A stretch of 64,000 bases of DNA. It comes from Dasyornis broadbenti. Taxonomy: Eukaryota; Chordata; Aves; Passeriformes; Dasyornithidae. How positions within the stretch are numbered: the first letter of the stretch is position 1; each line of letters starts with the position of its first letter. The notes under the pieces were generated by a model. It had not been told where the DNA came from. It ran no database searches and worked only from the letters and a program-made list of their open reading frames with translations. This document shows, in pieces, positions 1-14,000 of the stretch. Position numbers and translations under genes: made by a program. The stretch is from the NCBI GenBank assembly GCA_013397935.1, contig VZRN01002232.1, forward strand, positions 124,001 through 188,000, written 5' to 3'.

Positions 1-3000
1 ACTACTCCTGAAAGATACAGAGATCACTTTTGGAACAAACATACTTGTTTTAGCAGGGCTTTAGAGAGTTGGTTTGGAAATTGTAAAACATTGCATTCAT
101 CACCATGCTGAAAAGAATGATTTATTCATGTATTTCAGATAGAGTTATTTTTGTCTCTGTGTCTCTCTAATGGACTGCACTTTGGTATATACAAATCATT
201 TGAATGTGTCATACTAAAAACTGCTGGCTGCGAACTGTTTTCCCAGCTGGAAAGCATGAGAAGTGTGGAAAGTTTCCTTTTCTCCTTTAAAGAGGAAAAA
301 GGTCTTTGTTAGGATTGGTTCTTGTGGTAACCCTATATCGATTAATGTGGAAGTAAAATAAAATGCCTCTATGCAATGGGTTGGACAGGAGAAGCAAAAT
401 AACTGTTCTGTTAGGTAATTCATATAGTAATGGTTTTGTATGAAGAGCAGAAAACTGCCATTTTGAAAGGGAGGTAGAAAGGAGAGCTACTCAATGGTTA
501 TTTGTTCATGTCAGAGTTGAGAGATTATTTTAAATATGATTTCCTTAATTATTTTATTTAGGCTGTCTCGTTATGTTGGCTCTCAATGACCATATCTCAG
601 CTTGCTGTATAGGTAACTGGCAAGAGCATCATCAGCTCATGAACCAAAGAATCCAGCTTGCTGGCCGGACAGACAAATGGAGCTCCACGGAAGATGTGAA
701 AGTAATCCAAATACTTCAGTGGGAACTGGGGGTTCTTCACCACACCCCAAAATGTACTCGCTCAAATTAGGCATTTTCAAATTCATTTCTTTTTCCTTCA
801 CTTGTAATGTGGAAGGTGCTGTCTGACAGCCCTGGAAATTAAGTCCTCTATTTCTCCACAGGACAGGTATAGCAAGGGCGGCAGCAATGCAAGCTTCCCC
901 ACACTGTCCTGCCAATGTTCCTCAGCCCAGTTCTGAAGAAGTCACTTCTGGAGGTGAGTGGGTGGAAGAGTCTCTGTCTCTGCAGAGACTGCTGCAGGGC
1001 AGTGGTTCCTGCAGGACAGGCTGTTGGATGGAGGCTGATCCCTTGTCTTGAGTGAACCAGCAGTCTTTAACAGATAATCAGCTTATGTATCATAAAGCGT
1101 CGTGGGCTGGATTCATTGAGGTTGCATTATTCTGCTTGACTGCTGTCACATTTTGATATTTCTTTGTGGTTGGATGGCACCTGTATATTTTTTTCTTTCT
1201 GCACTGTTTTGTCAATGCTTTATGTACACGTCTATGAAGTGGCATGTGAATAACTGAATGCAGCCTGGTTGTAAATGTGGTACAGAAAAGCAGTTACTGA
1301 TGGCAGCCATGTGTGCAAGAGGAGCTGTAGGGCACTAGACCAGGAGGCATGCTTTGAAATGCATCAGAAATTGATAAGAAAGTGTATGTTGGTTTCCAGT
1401 ATCTAAATGAATGATTAGGTTTCTGTTGCAAAGCCATATCTTAACCATTTCTCTTTTCATAATTACTATGTAATTTAGATATTAACATCAATTAAGCTGG
1501 TAAACTAATGTTCTTTTAAAGATTATTTTACAATTAATAAAATCTGCCTATCTAAAGCTAGGCATGCAACATTCTACACTATATGAAAATAAAGGGTATG
1601 TATTGCAGTTACAATAGATAGTTGTCATCCAAACCAGAAATATGCGATAAATTATGTGAGAGGAATTAACGACTGCTGCAAGTTTTCAGAGCAAAAATAA
1701 TGAGTGCTTACCAGCTTGGCAAATGAATTCCCCTATACATTCCTGGAGTTATTTAAGTACTACATACTTCAAATACAATGGGAAATTTTCAGCCAAATTT
1801 ATATCTCTTAAATACAGAAATAAATCTGAGAAAATGGGAAACAAAGGCTTAGCAAGTCTGTTAAGTCATGGTGAATTATTTTTCTAGTTTCAAATGCTTC
1901 TAGTGAAGGATTTGCAATGCCTTGATTGTCAGTTGTAGTTGAGGCCCTTAAGTCTGTTTAACCCTGTTTCTATGGTTGTTTGTAAACAAGTGTGATAACA
2001 AGAGACTGTTGTACAAGTCAATAATTGTATAAATTTAGCATTATTCCTGTCTGTTTCCACAAGATCATAGAGTAAGAAGAGTTAGTTTTTCTAGTCAAAA
2101 TCCTGAAGTGATTTCTTTCTTTCTTTATTTTTTTTTTAAACTTTAAAGGATACAAATGAGAATAGTATTCATTCCATATACAGCCAAAACAGTTCCTGAC
2201 TTTTAAATTTTTTTAAAATTTTTTCAGGTAACATGGGATATGGGCTTTGTTTCATAATTAAAATTCATGACAGAGTCCTGGTTAAAAGTCATTTGAGACT
2301 GATCCATAAAGTGGAGAACAGTTTGAGGATCCTTGTCATGACAATACATGGCATTAGGATAATTGCTAATAAGTCACCTTACTTAATATTTGTATGGTGC
2401 CAATAAATCATGTAGATTTGATTTTTTTTTTTTTTCAGCTCTTGTGAATGCAGTGCAGATTGCTAATCTCTTACTGATACTGGAAAAGCTCTAGAGAGGT
2501 CCAGAGTTGGCCTCCCACACAATTGAATCCCAGATTTTCAGCTCAAACCTCCCTCTCTGCCATGTAAACCTTTGAAGATAATTATATCCCTTGTCACAAT
2601 TAAACAATTTTTATAATAGACTTTATTTTAAATTAAACTACAAAAATACAGTCAAGTCATTGTCAGTACAAACACAAAAGAATGGTCATACAGACTTTTT
2701 TCTTCACATAGTATTTATTCATACCACATTCACCTTTCTGTCTCTGCATCTGCTTTCTGTGAATACTAATTAATACAGTCTGATTTTCTCTGCATATTTA
2801 CACTGAATAGTGGTGATCTATAGAAGCACACTTATAAACCAGCATATGACCCAGAGCATTCCAGGGCAGGATAATCCTTACATCCTTGATCCTAGAGTCC
2901 TAACTTATACAAATCTGTTGTTTCCCCTGTGATTGCTTACATGAGAAGAGGCTTTGGCATTATGTTCATCATTACAGATCCCTATCTTAAGAGCTTCCAC

Positions 3001-5379
3001 TTTATCAACTTGTCTTTACCTCCAGTTATATCCTAGTGTTTGTACAGCTTCTCAGAGCTTCTGCCCAGGGACTGGGAGTAGAGGAAAGTTAAACCAGTCT
3101 TTCAAAAGGATACATAGATATCTTTTCTGAAGATGCAGTAAATTGATTTGAGGCTTCAGGCTTAATTTACCAACTCACTTTTCCCCCCAAGCATTAGATA
3201 ACAGAGTTTAAGGGACATAGTCAGAACTTTGGATCAAGTGTCAGAGACAAAGGTTGTAAACAAGAAAAAAGAAGCACTTCAGGTTCACATTGAATAATGT
3301 GTGGTCTTTGCACAGTTGGGAAACCGCCATGCTAAATGTTGTTCCTTTTTTTACTTTCTGTCTGTGAAGATAATGTAGATCTGTGTTTATGTTTGATCCA
3401 GAAGGGACTTTGCTTATTCCCAGTCTTCTGGAGATATGTCTTGAAAAGCAGGTTTGGAGCTAGGGTGGAGTACATTGGTCTGTGTGTGATCTGGAAGGAG
3501 CTGTGTAATGTTAGATTGTTCAAAAGGAAGTGTTTATTTGAGGCACTTAGAAATGTTTCATGTGCCAGCAATGGACTTCTAAAAATAAATTACTGAGATA
3601 CAGCAGAAGGAAATGCTTTCTAATCAAAACTTTATGCCACTGGCATCTGTAAGTAAAAGGGAAACTAAAGTACCAAAGCTATTTGAAGTGAAATCTCTTT
3701 GCTCAACTCTAAGGCTGTGCAACTGATTTCATAGACTTATCCTCAGTTATCATAGGCTTCTATGATGTTACTATTTAGAATTACTGGGATTGTTGGAAGG
3801 AATTTATCACTTGTCTCTCTGGGTTTCATGAAGGACTAAGTTTTTACCCTCCATTAGTCTTTAGGTTCACAGTTTTAGTCCAGCAGTTTGTGACAAGATA
3901 CCATTATCAATCCGCAGCTGTATAAGAGTATATGAAAAATTCTTGGTTTTACGTTTGTTTAGTATTCTACAGCAATACTATGGCATCTGTAAAGGTTTAA
4001 GTGTTGCCACACATGGAACTCATTGCAGAACCATTGCCAATGCTGTGAACTCTTACAGGGCAGGGAATACATTTTTCTGTGCACACATAAAGCCAACCCT
4101 GCCTAAGTCTTCGGATATTCCGATGATGCAGATAATATGTATTTATAGCAGACTCTGTGCAAGGAAGAAAACAAGCAAATAGTCCCCCCAAGTCCCACTA
4201 TAAAAATTTCACCATTTAATGGTTTTCTTTTAAACGCCTAGAAAATTAAGGCCTATGGAAATTGCTTTAGAGAGTGTCACCTTTAACCTCGTAGCAGAGT
4301 ATTTGAACTCAGATGTTGAAAACAGTTCAACCAAAAAAATGCAGTATACACAGGATGAGATAGGCAGACAAAAAATGAAAAGGTGATACAGAATGTAAAT
4401 CCTCTTTCAAGAGCCTTATGAGAATGCCTTCTGATTATCATAATGACAACACAGGTAACTGTCATCCTCTGTGTTCCATAAAATCCTGACTCACAAATGA
4501 GCTGAGTTTTCACAAAGTCAAAGTATCAGATCAACTACAAAACCCCATGTGAGCTGGTTTTTGATTTTGTCATTCTTCGATTCCTAGGAAGACTGATGAG
4601 TTCTAACAGCTCAAGAGTATTGAGGTTGATGAAATCTAAATTTTCCGTAAGTTTTTTCTACTTAAGTATGCAGCAAATGAAAAACTAGCAGAGTAAATAC
4701 TGAGACCCTAAAATGATGAGATTTTCTGGGGCAAAAAGAAGGTTTGTTTGCACTTAAATACTGTTTGCAATTTCTTTCTTAGGCTCATCTACTCTGCATT
4801 TGGAGTTAATAGTGAATTTCTTCTGCACTTTAATGGTTGTTGTGCCAGGAGGCTGTGGATTTTTGTGGATTTTCTTTTGCTTGATCAAATACTCTAGGCT
4901 CTTATGGGGAGATGAAGCAAATTAGGAAAAGTGTTCCTTTTTTGTAAATACTTAAGAATATGCTTCAGGAAAAAGAAAACTTAATTTGTTTTAAAGGACA
5001 GATGCATCTTAAAAAGCACTTAAATTTTAATCAATCCTTTAATTTTTATTAATCTGTAATGATAAAAGCCCTAGTGATTAAAATCCCAGGAAATTTATTT
5101 GAATTTACAAGCTGAGTTGTTAGCTGGAATTTAGAGGTTTTGCTCTAACAATCTATCAGATCCTACCTTTGTGTTAAGTGCTAAATGACCTTGTGCCATT
5201 TATATTGCTCTGTGGTTTGTCAAAAGAAAAAAATCTTAATTTGATAATTAAGTAGGAGAGAATGAAAAAATGTATTCTGGCAGTTTGTAACCAGGTTGGG
5301 AGAGGAATGTCCTGTTGTTCTCTAGGATGGAATCAATGGAGATAAGTTAAGAATTACATTTATTCTGTATAGCAAATGC

Positions 5380-5410
5380 TTTTTTTTTTTCTTTTTTTTT
5401 TTTTTCTTTT
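5380..5410 (+). repeat. T-rich low-complexity tract
   Basis: A run of T interrupted by single C residues. It could be a simple repeat or the tail of a decayed retrotransposon in - orientation; no such element was recognised next to it. Confidence 0.9.
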
Positions 5411-8033
5411 GTAGTGCTTACACCAAAATTGTTGGTTTGTGAGAAAGGAGTCTCTGTGCTAGTTTACTTAATTTTGTAAGAGTGTTGGAGTGAAGGCTGC
5501 CTCTTTATGTCAAGCAGAGCACAATGGGACAGTATTCTTTAACCTCCAGAACTGTGAAAAAACATTTAGAAGAATTGATGTGTAATTGGAAAGGAAATTT
5601 TAATTGTAAATAGGTTTTGGTGTTGTGTTTCTCTTAGGATTTTGGGTTGGTTTTAATTTTTTTTTGTTTGTTTAAATTGAGGCTTGGCTGCTAAGTTCTG
5701 AGTGTTTGGGAATAGTTTGAAGGTCAGTTTGGAAATAATCGATTCAGTATCACCTCCTGCCCCACTCCTGCCTGGTGGCTGATGGGTTGTGCTGTCTCTG
5801 ATGGAGCCAAGGACCTTTGAGGGCCCTCTAGGATGGTGCTGCTAGATTAATGCTGATGCTGCTTCTTCTTTCACTCCCCCTTTCTTCTGCATCTCCCTCT
5901 CCATAAAATATCCTCTTGGCTAAATGCTTGTGCAGAAGAACATTGATGTTCTGGCCTGTGTGCTTTGCCTTTCCTGGTTTTACAGCTGACAGTGCAGTTA
6001 CTCTGACAAGTGTGCTGTGAACTTGCTGCCTCTACTGTTGAACATCTTAGTAAGTGTATAGGGATTTCTTGTGTGGAGTAATCTCCATTTGCAGGGGATG
6101 GTGCAAGTCTGTGTTTTCTTGTAACTTGAACTGGAATCTGACAAAAGTTCTGAGCAGATCTCATGCTGGTTTTGAGCTGAGCACTTCACAAGGTAAAGGA
6201 AGCTGGGAAGAAAATTGAGTTGAGATTTGCCTGCAAGGAATAAATTTTTTTAATCTGTGGTACTGCTGATTTCACGCTGATAGAGATAATTATTTTCTAA
6301 TACCTTCCTAATGATGGTATTTTTCTTCCTAATATTTATTCTCTTTTACTTATGCTGTTAGCTTGGTCACATAGAGTCTGTGTGCTGAAACTCTGCTTAG
6401 AGATGAGGCTGTATTGTAGAGATCTTTTCTGTACATTGATCCTGCCATTGACTTCCCTTCACAGGAACAGGACATGAATGAAGAAAGTGCTACTGTGTTA
6501 ATGTTAGATACATAAAAAGTCTTCTCTGTTCATAGGATCAGTTTTGTAGTATCAATGTGCAAAAGAAACAGCTGAACTGATGTTTCAGGCAGTTGGCTGT
6601 AGAATTGCATGGAAATGCGAGTGGAGGAGTGACTGATATCAATAAATCAAGAAAAGCCACTGTAAAACAAAACTAAAGACTCTCCCATCCTGGAGAGATT
6701 TATAAACAGTGCCAGCAAGCAGATCTACTTCTCACCTGACTAGGTCTTACAGGTTAGCTTAGCATTTTCTTTGTAGAACAGGAACTTGTTTTACATTGTT
6801 TACAGACAGTGTGTCACCAGTTACAGTGTGCTTCATCTGGACTGCCAAGTATGCCTTTTCTTTCGAGCCAAGTAAACATAAAATCTAAACTGAAGATTTG
6901 ATGATAGGGAAAAACCTCTGTTGTTGCTCACTCTTCTAAAAGATCCAGTACTGTGCCAGAGGACAGAGAGCCTGTGGTATGAAACCAAACATTTCACTGA
7001 AGTCAGTATTACTAATTTCAAGTGAAGGTTTCCATGGGCTGTGTCTAAGAACAAGTATAATCTAAATGTTAGATGTCACTTAAAAGTATATGATGAATAA
7101 TGAGATGGAGACAGAGATGCATGGTGGGAAGGGAAGGAAGAGGAGGCTTTCATAATAAACCTGTAGGGTACACTCATTTAGGACCACCATACTCTTTGTC
7201 CAGTACCATAGAGGGAGAAAATCCTAATCATGCCAAGAGCTGAACAGCTGTTGCCCTTCTATACAAGGTGATGCCTTTAAGGGTGCATTTACAGAAAAAT
7301 AAAACTGGGAGCATGGAATGGGTACACATAACAGGACAGGCTAAGCCAATTAACCTCTAACTTTGCAAGGTGTATATATGTACACAGATGTAAAAGGTAT
7401 ATATCTGTGTATTGGCAGTATAAGATTTTTTTTCTTCTCTTCTCAAAGCAGGATAAGGTTTTGCATTTAATTTTAAATGTTTTCTCTTTGGTCTGCCTCT
7501 TTAAATCTGATTGAGGGAAACAGAATGTTCTGTTATTGCGATATAAGCGGCTCTGCTATGCTTTTCCTATTTTGAATGCTTTGGGATTGTTATGTGTTTT
7601 TGTAGTAATAAGTTAAATAAGTAGACCTGTATCAGCAATTTTGAGGATATGAGCTTAGTGTGCACGCATCTGTTGTGTATATTTGATGTGTTCCCCCCGC
7701 TTTTCCAATAAGCCTTTTGAGATGTATCTGTTCAGTATAGTTATCCTGCAGTGCTTGGTAATCTTGACCATGGTTCTGCGACCATAACCATAATATTCTG
7801 AACATGAAGATAAATTCTTTTATCTCTTCAGTTTTCTTCTCCTCTTTCTGTGTAGCCTGTCTTTGTCTCTTCTGGTGAAGTGCTTCTATATTGAGTACTC
7901 CACAGAAGAAAAAACTGGCATACTGACATCTAAATGTTGCTTGTGGTACCTTTTACTGTTTGAAGGTTTTAAAAATTGGGAAGGACTTGGCAGTACCTGA
8001 GTGTGCACATGAATGATTTTCGCCCCCGCTGTT

Positions 8034-8073
8034 CTTGCTGGCAGATGGTCCTTGAAGGACTTTTGCCAGCAAG
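8034..8073. repeat. Nested inverted repeat (40-bp hairpin)
   Basis: The arms CTTGCTGGCA (8034-8043) and TGCCAGCAAG (8064-8073) are perfect 10-bp inverted copies. Between them GTCCTT (8048-8053) and AAGGAC (8055-8060) form an inner 6-bp stem around one G. The whole block can fold as a nearly continuous hairpin on either strand. At about 40 bp it is shorter than a typical microRNA precursor. Confidence 0.85.
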
Positions 8074-8509
8074 TGCAAGTCAGAATAGCCTCTAGGAGTG
8101 ACTGATACCAGGCAGCCTTTCCTTCTTGCTGAGCTCAGCAGAACAAGCCTGCCAGTGAACCTGATCTATAATTTTCAAAGTTATTTCATATTTTTTTGTC
8201 TCAGAAATCACAGTAGCAGCAGAGCAGAGTGTTTAGCTCCCCATGAGAGTTGTCAGACATAACCAAATATGAAATTAAATGATTGTTACAAAATAAATGC
8301 CTGGGAGAGTGAGTTTCCCGTCTTAATGCTGCAATAACAGAAGTACGTTTTAAAATATAAGCTTAGATGTAATTTTTTGGTTCAAAACATTTCCTTCTGA
8401 AAAAAGCACAATTAAGACAGTTTTGCAGGTTGGCATGATCTTCAGGCTGCCGGTAAATGTTGCTCTGTAGCACCATTCTCACTGCCGTAATAATTCTGTA
8501 TAGAACTGT

Positions 8510-9097
8510 TGTGGCTTCACCACCTCCAGCAGCCAAGCCCCAAGCAGCTGCTCTCTCATTCCTCCACCAGCAGGATCAGAGAAAGAACTGGAAGGGTAAA
8601 AGCTGGAAAACTCATGGGTTGAGATAAAGATAATTTAATAGGGAAAGCAAAAGCTACGCACCCAAGCAAAGCAAAATGAGGAATTAATTCACTGCTTTCC
8701 ATGGGCAGGCAGGTGCTCAGCCATCTCCAGGAGAACAGGGCCCAGCACATGTAGCAATGACTTGGAAAGACAAACACCATCACTCCAAATGTCCCCACCT
8801 GCTTCCTCCTTCTTCCCCCACTTTATGTACTGAGCATGATGTCACATGGTCTGGGATATCCCTTTGGTCAGTTGGGGTCACCTGTCCTGTCTGTGTCTCC
8901 TCTCAACTTCCCATGCACCCCCAAATTCCTTGCCAGCGTGGCCATAGGAAAGGCAGAAAAGGCCTTGGCTCTGTGCAAGCCCTGCTCAGCAATAACAAAA
9001 ACATCTCTGTATAATCAACCCTGTGTTCAGCACAAATCCGGGACACAGCCCTATACCAGCCACTGTGAAGAAAATTACCCCAGACAAAACCAGCACA
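8510..9097 (+). mobile_element. Solo LTR of an avian ERVL-type endogenous retrovirus
   Basis: About 588 bp starting TGTGGCTTCACC and ending AACCAGCACA. It matches the layout I know for a common avian LTR: a CCAGCAGCCAAGC start, a GGGTTGAGATAAAGATAATT block, then CTTTGGTCAGTTGGGGTCAC, the AGCAATAACAAAAACATC motif and the CAAAACCAGCACA end. A TATA-like TTTATGTA lies at 8822-8829. No gag, pol or env sequence flanks it, so it is a solo LTR left by recombination. I could not find a matching target-site duplication, which suggests age or slightly wrong ends. It lies in the same direction as PPP2R2C. The family was assigned from memory without alignment. Confidence 0.8.
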
Positions 9098-9972
9098 TTA
9101 ACCAGATTTAACCAGCAAATATGTATTTAATAATTAATGATTTATTTTTCTGTAAAATAGTGGAACTTCATTTTGTCAATGAGAATTCCTCTTTCTGTAT
9201 TAATTCATTTTGAATTCATATTTCTCATTCCTTTTTAGTTGTTCCAAATCCTCCCCTGTATACTTGCTCTCTGCCTGACCTCTATTACTGTGGATTAAAA
9301 AAAAAAAGAACTCCAGATGGTCCACTTCATAGAATGAGGGCACCTTTATTTGAAAGGCATTTACACGAGTTGAAAATCCAACAAAGAAAATAAACCATCT
9401 TAATCGGAGGTCCTTAAAAATTGTGTATGCAGTTTCAGACAGCCATGACTGTAGTGTGACACTGGGTTAGTATCTCCCAGACTTCTTACAGGCTATCACA
9501 GAGAACCAGGCTAACCAAGCCTGATGAAACTCTGTCTTATGTTGGTATGTATCCCATACCTTCTGATCTCTACTGTAATTACTGCAGTGGCAGGTGGTTT
9601 TCAGCAGCTTTGCAGAAGTGGGGTTTGGTATCTGGTCATCAGTGAGAGCTTACAGAACACAGCAGAGGTCAGTCCCCTGTGTGCCCCTCATGCACCAAAG
9701 CAGATACCTTTTAGTAATCTTGTGATGGATATCTTTCAAACTGCAGAATTCCAGTCTGAATTCTGGGACTTCCTCTCTGTGCCACCAGGCTTGGAAGAAA
9801 TGCTGGAGATAAAAAAGAGATTGTTTGACAGAAGTGCCAGTGAAAATACTACTCTTGCTCACATTTTATGTGGTTGTGGTAATAATTGCAAAGTATTAGA
9901 CTTGATGAGTGAATAAAGTTTCTTTTCGTTGAAAAAGGTTTGTAGAAAGAAGATACCTTTCGATACATGACA

Positions 9973-10018
9973 ATACAATATGAAAATACCATGATACCAT
10001 GATGATACAATATGAAAA
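9973..10018 (+). repeat. Short direct repeat, ATACAATATGAAAA twice
   Basis: The 14-mer ATACAATATGAAAA is found at 9973-9986 and 10005-10018, with ATGATACCATGATG between the copies. It is a small local duplication without known function. Confidence 0.85.
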
Positions 10019-11066
10019 ACCCTAACCTCAAGAATAAAAATTTCCATGGACTTTGATAATGCAGGGATTTAATCGAATGTGTTGTTCAACTCTGCCCTAA
10101 ATCAGGATCAGATGCATGTCTTTCTTGTTATTTAAACTGTGATAGCACCGAGTCACTAGGCACAGCTGGTTCCTTCACAAGGAGGTAGTTTCTGCCCAGA
10201 GGAATGTAGTGTTAACTGTGAGACAAGAAAGAGACAGTGTGAGGATATATTAAAACGGAGGGAATATGAGGTCATGGTGACTGGTCGGCACAAGAAGCAA
10301 CTGTAATAGGAACCTGGCTGCCAAGTGTCTTTATTTTATGACAATCCATTTGTTGCAGTGCCCTGAGGTATACAGTTTGTTTTAGCTGAGCTCCAGAGTG
10401 GAATGTAGATCGAGCTGATCATCCTGTCTCTGAAAACATCCTTCATGTTGAAAATATTCTCACGTTGCCTTTCATTATTTTCTGCAAATAATGATGCAAT
10501 AATAATCATTACCTCTAAAATAGCTGAGAAACTGTACTTATACTCGGTTGTGTGACAGTGTCCTTGAATACCCTGGCACTCCAGTGATTACTCCAAAAAA
10601 CTTAAGCCAGAGAACTTTTCTGGTTACCAGTGAGCTATGAAAACATTTCAGTAAAATATATAGAAATGCACCTGAGGGTTCCTCAAAAAACTGCAACATA
10701 AATGTGCAGAAAGAGGAAATTCATGGCAGTCATCTTCTTTGGAGCAACTTAGAGGACTTCACATGGGTGAGAGAGTCCTAAGCATTTTAATGCTAGTGTA
10801 AGTAGATTTGACATAAAAACATTCATGTTTAGTTAAAAGATACATACAGTAAAATTTGTCACTGTGTTGTGTAGTTTGAATGCAATGCAATAAATCTGTA
10901 AGCCTTGTCATGGGGACCTGACATGCCTTAAGTGCTCTCTCTGTCCACAAATGGCCCTTCAGTGAGGTAAAGGACTGGTGGTGCAGGGGTCAGGACTGAG
11001 CAAAGTGCTCTCCTAAGTGGCTTTTCTGCAAAGATGTTATTTTCTTGTCTACTACCAGACTCCAGG

Positions 11067-11081
11067 CTCTCTCTCTCTCTC
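11067..11081 (+). repeat. CT microsatellite
   Basis: About seven CT units in a row, flanked by unique sequence. Confidence 0.85.
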
Positions 11082-14000
11082 GGTGTCATGGAGTTCTAAG
11101 CCATAATTGATTCATAATCTATCCGCAGAGATTTTTTATTGCTCTCTCAGTTTTTCCTAGCTAAACCAGATTTGAACTGAGTTCAGCTAGTTTCAGCAAC
11201 AGATGTCAGGTATCACTAAACGATGAGGGGTCAGGAGAAAGCCAAAAATATTCACTCTTTCTGTAATCTTGACCAAATGAATCTTTTACTCACTGCATGT
11301 TTTTCAAAATAGTTTTGTATTTTTACTGTTAGTGAAATACTGGGATATACATAATGTATGAGTATTGCTATGGAATTGAATTAAATTATATTGGGAATGT
11401 GTATTTCTCCAGTTTACTTTTAATTAATTTTTCACCCATTATTAAATTTAAAAATAAAGAGAATTGCAAGTAGTGTAATGAATCAATATGTGTCCTGAAC
11501 TGCAGAGCAAGTCATTTTTATAAGAGGGCAAGCCCATGTGTTTATAATAAATCAAGTTCATTATCTTTTGAGCTTCCTGATTAAAGTAATTAGTCATTTA
11601 TGCTGATACAAAGCCATCAGTGAATACTTTGCTTTGTTTCACAAATATTAAATCTTAACTTGTTTTGCAAGGGTCATTGGTCATAAACAGCTGCACATTG
11701 TAATGTAAATTTTTTGTTTTGTTAGTGGGGAGGTAGTTTCTGCCGACAAAAATTAATACACCAGGCAACTCTCCTGCAATTAAAAACAAACTGCCTTCAA
11801 GCCTGTGACATGCAAACTAGTTTAAAATGCCCAACAGGACATAGCAGGTGGAGCTGGGTAGGGAGTTGGTAGTATGTGATGCTCAGTGCTGAGGGTCTCA
11901 GGTTAGTGAGGGTCCCCAGGCAGTGCAGCTGGTGGCTGCCCAGGAAGGCTGTGTGGGCTTCCCAACTTCTGCAGTGGCCATGCTGAGAGCTGCCCATTCC
12001 CACAAACCACTGTGGAGAGCTCTGGTTAATGTCATTCACAAAATATTGGGAAATTTGAGAACTGCATGTGCTTTTATATCTGCAGAATACTGCTGTTACC
12101 TGAGGAGTTTCAGTTTGGAATGCTAGTGTCTTATTCCAGCTAGGTATTAAAAAGGTCATTGCCAAGCTAAAATTCCTGCTTTTGAGAAAAGCATGAATGA
12201 GATTGTACTTCCTCCTGCTCTTCTTCAGCTGTTGGTAAGAGTAGTCTCTTCTGGGGTAGGGTCAAACCCAGCTTATTTTTCGGTATGAAAACCGTTGTGT
12301 TGCTCTGGAAAGTTTCTCTATTTTCAGGCATCAGTTCTGACCAATAAGTACTTGGTATAATTTTTGTTAAAGTTACCCTTAGACTGGAATAAATCCATAC
12401 GTTGAAGTTTGGAAGTCTCCTGAGTTGTTTTGTGGATGTTGGGTGTGCCTATGCTCACAGATACAACTAAATAGGATGAGCCTGATAATTTCAGTGTAAG
12501 TCTTGCTTTTCTTCTGAATATCAAGTGTTACAGGAGCTGTGAAAATGCAACATTAGAAAGGACTTAATGATCTACCTTGACTGCAACTCTTATTTAAAGA
12601 AAACAAGTCTTCTTTCCGCTTTGGTTTCTTTGTGCAATTCCAATTCAACAGTAATTGTGAGTCTCCAAATTCTTTCTTTTCATATTAGATTACATCCTTT
12701 AGGGTTAAAATAAGGGAAACCTTTCATGCAGTTACTTTGGTCACCTGCTGTGCAAACTAATAATGCCATGCTAATCTTAAAAGGAGTGTCAGTCACAGTC
12801 ACATTTGAATTTCAGTGTTTTGGGAAGGAGAAAATCAAGAGAGGGAAATTAGCTGAACTAGCACTATGTTGTACTACTTGATTTTTAAATCTACAGTCAA
12901 TCAAATATATCAAGAATGGAAGGTGTGTTTTTAAGGAGGTACAGATTTGTTTACAGGATTTTTGGGTGAATTTTATTTGTGAAATATTAATAAGGAGATA
13001 TTACTATAGGTTCTTTTTTTATTTTAGCTTATACTCCAGTGAGAAATAAGTAATAACACATGGGGTGAGGATTTGAGAGATTCAGCTTGTAAAAGAGGGT
13101 AATTGTGACTAAGTGCAGGTTAACACATGAGCTCTGGCATTTGTTTTCCTGTTGTTAGTGATGAAACACTGCACAATTTTCACAAGGAAGCTTAAATGTG
13201 CTTTAGAGAAAGGCTTTGCGTATGCTCGGACAAAGAAAATAGATATTTTTCAGAGATTTCTAAGCATTCTAGCATTTTCCACACTGAAAAAAAAAGACAA
13301 GAAGTCCTCTAAAAGGATGAACACTGTAATTTGAAAAGAAAATAGGTACTTGTGACTGTTCATCACCTGGATATTAATGCAGGCAATTACTAGGTCCTGC
13401 CTTTCAAACATTATTATGTTAGAGCAAGGAAAAAGCCTATATTGTATTTTATATGACCTTTCTAATACTATATATACACATATAGATTTGTGTTATTTGT
13501 CTCTGATTCACCAAGTGTTTCTTATGTGTGGCTCAAGGCATTTGTTTATTGCAAGGCTTCAAGCTGTGGTAAGCAAGGTCATAGATTAAGAATTGATTTC
13601 CACAGTTGCTCTAGCATACAAACTAAATTTCTCTTGGTTGGTTATAAAAACTACAGCTGGGCATAAATTCGGCTTTTCAGCATTGTCTTGAAAATGAATG
13701 TTAAAGCAGATGAGAAAATACTCTGTATGTATTGCATGCTTCATTTAGACCTTCAGCTAAAACTTAAGGAAAACAAATTGGTTTTGTGCTGCTAACGACT
13801 AAGTAAAACTATGTTAGTAATAAAGACAGTGGGTTTTTGGTTGCACTTGTTCTTTCTTACTATGACTTTATTTTTAATATTCTGATTTCCCATACAGTTT
13901 CCGTCAAATCATGTTTTGATTGATATCTTGGTTAATCCTTTTTTTTTACTGTATGCTTCTAGAGTCGTAGCCAATTGTAATAGGAATGTGGGTTTCAAAA

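Larger units (their letters stand above)
1..8509. other. Noncoding DNA, probably upstream or 5' intron of PPP2R2C
   Basis: No coding exon, RNA gene or transposon was recognised. The open frames present are below 100 codons, overlap each other on both strands and lack good flanking splice sites. The only structured items seen are the T-rich tract near 5.4 kb and the hairpin near 8.05 kb. No CpG-rich promoter is visible. Confidence 0.6.

Noticed and set aside
8556..9111. Three open frames of 80-91 codons
   Set aside because: All lie almost entirely in the first solo LTR, which has no coding capacity in its family.
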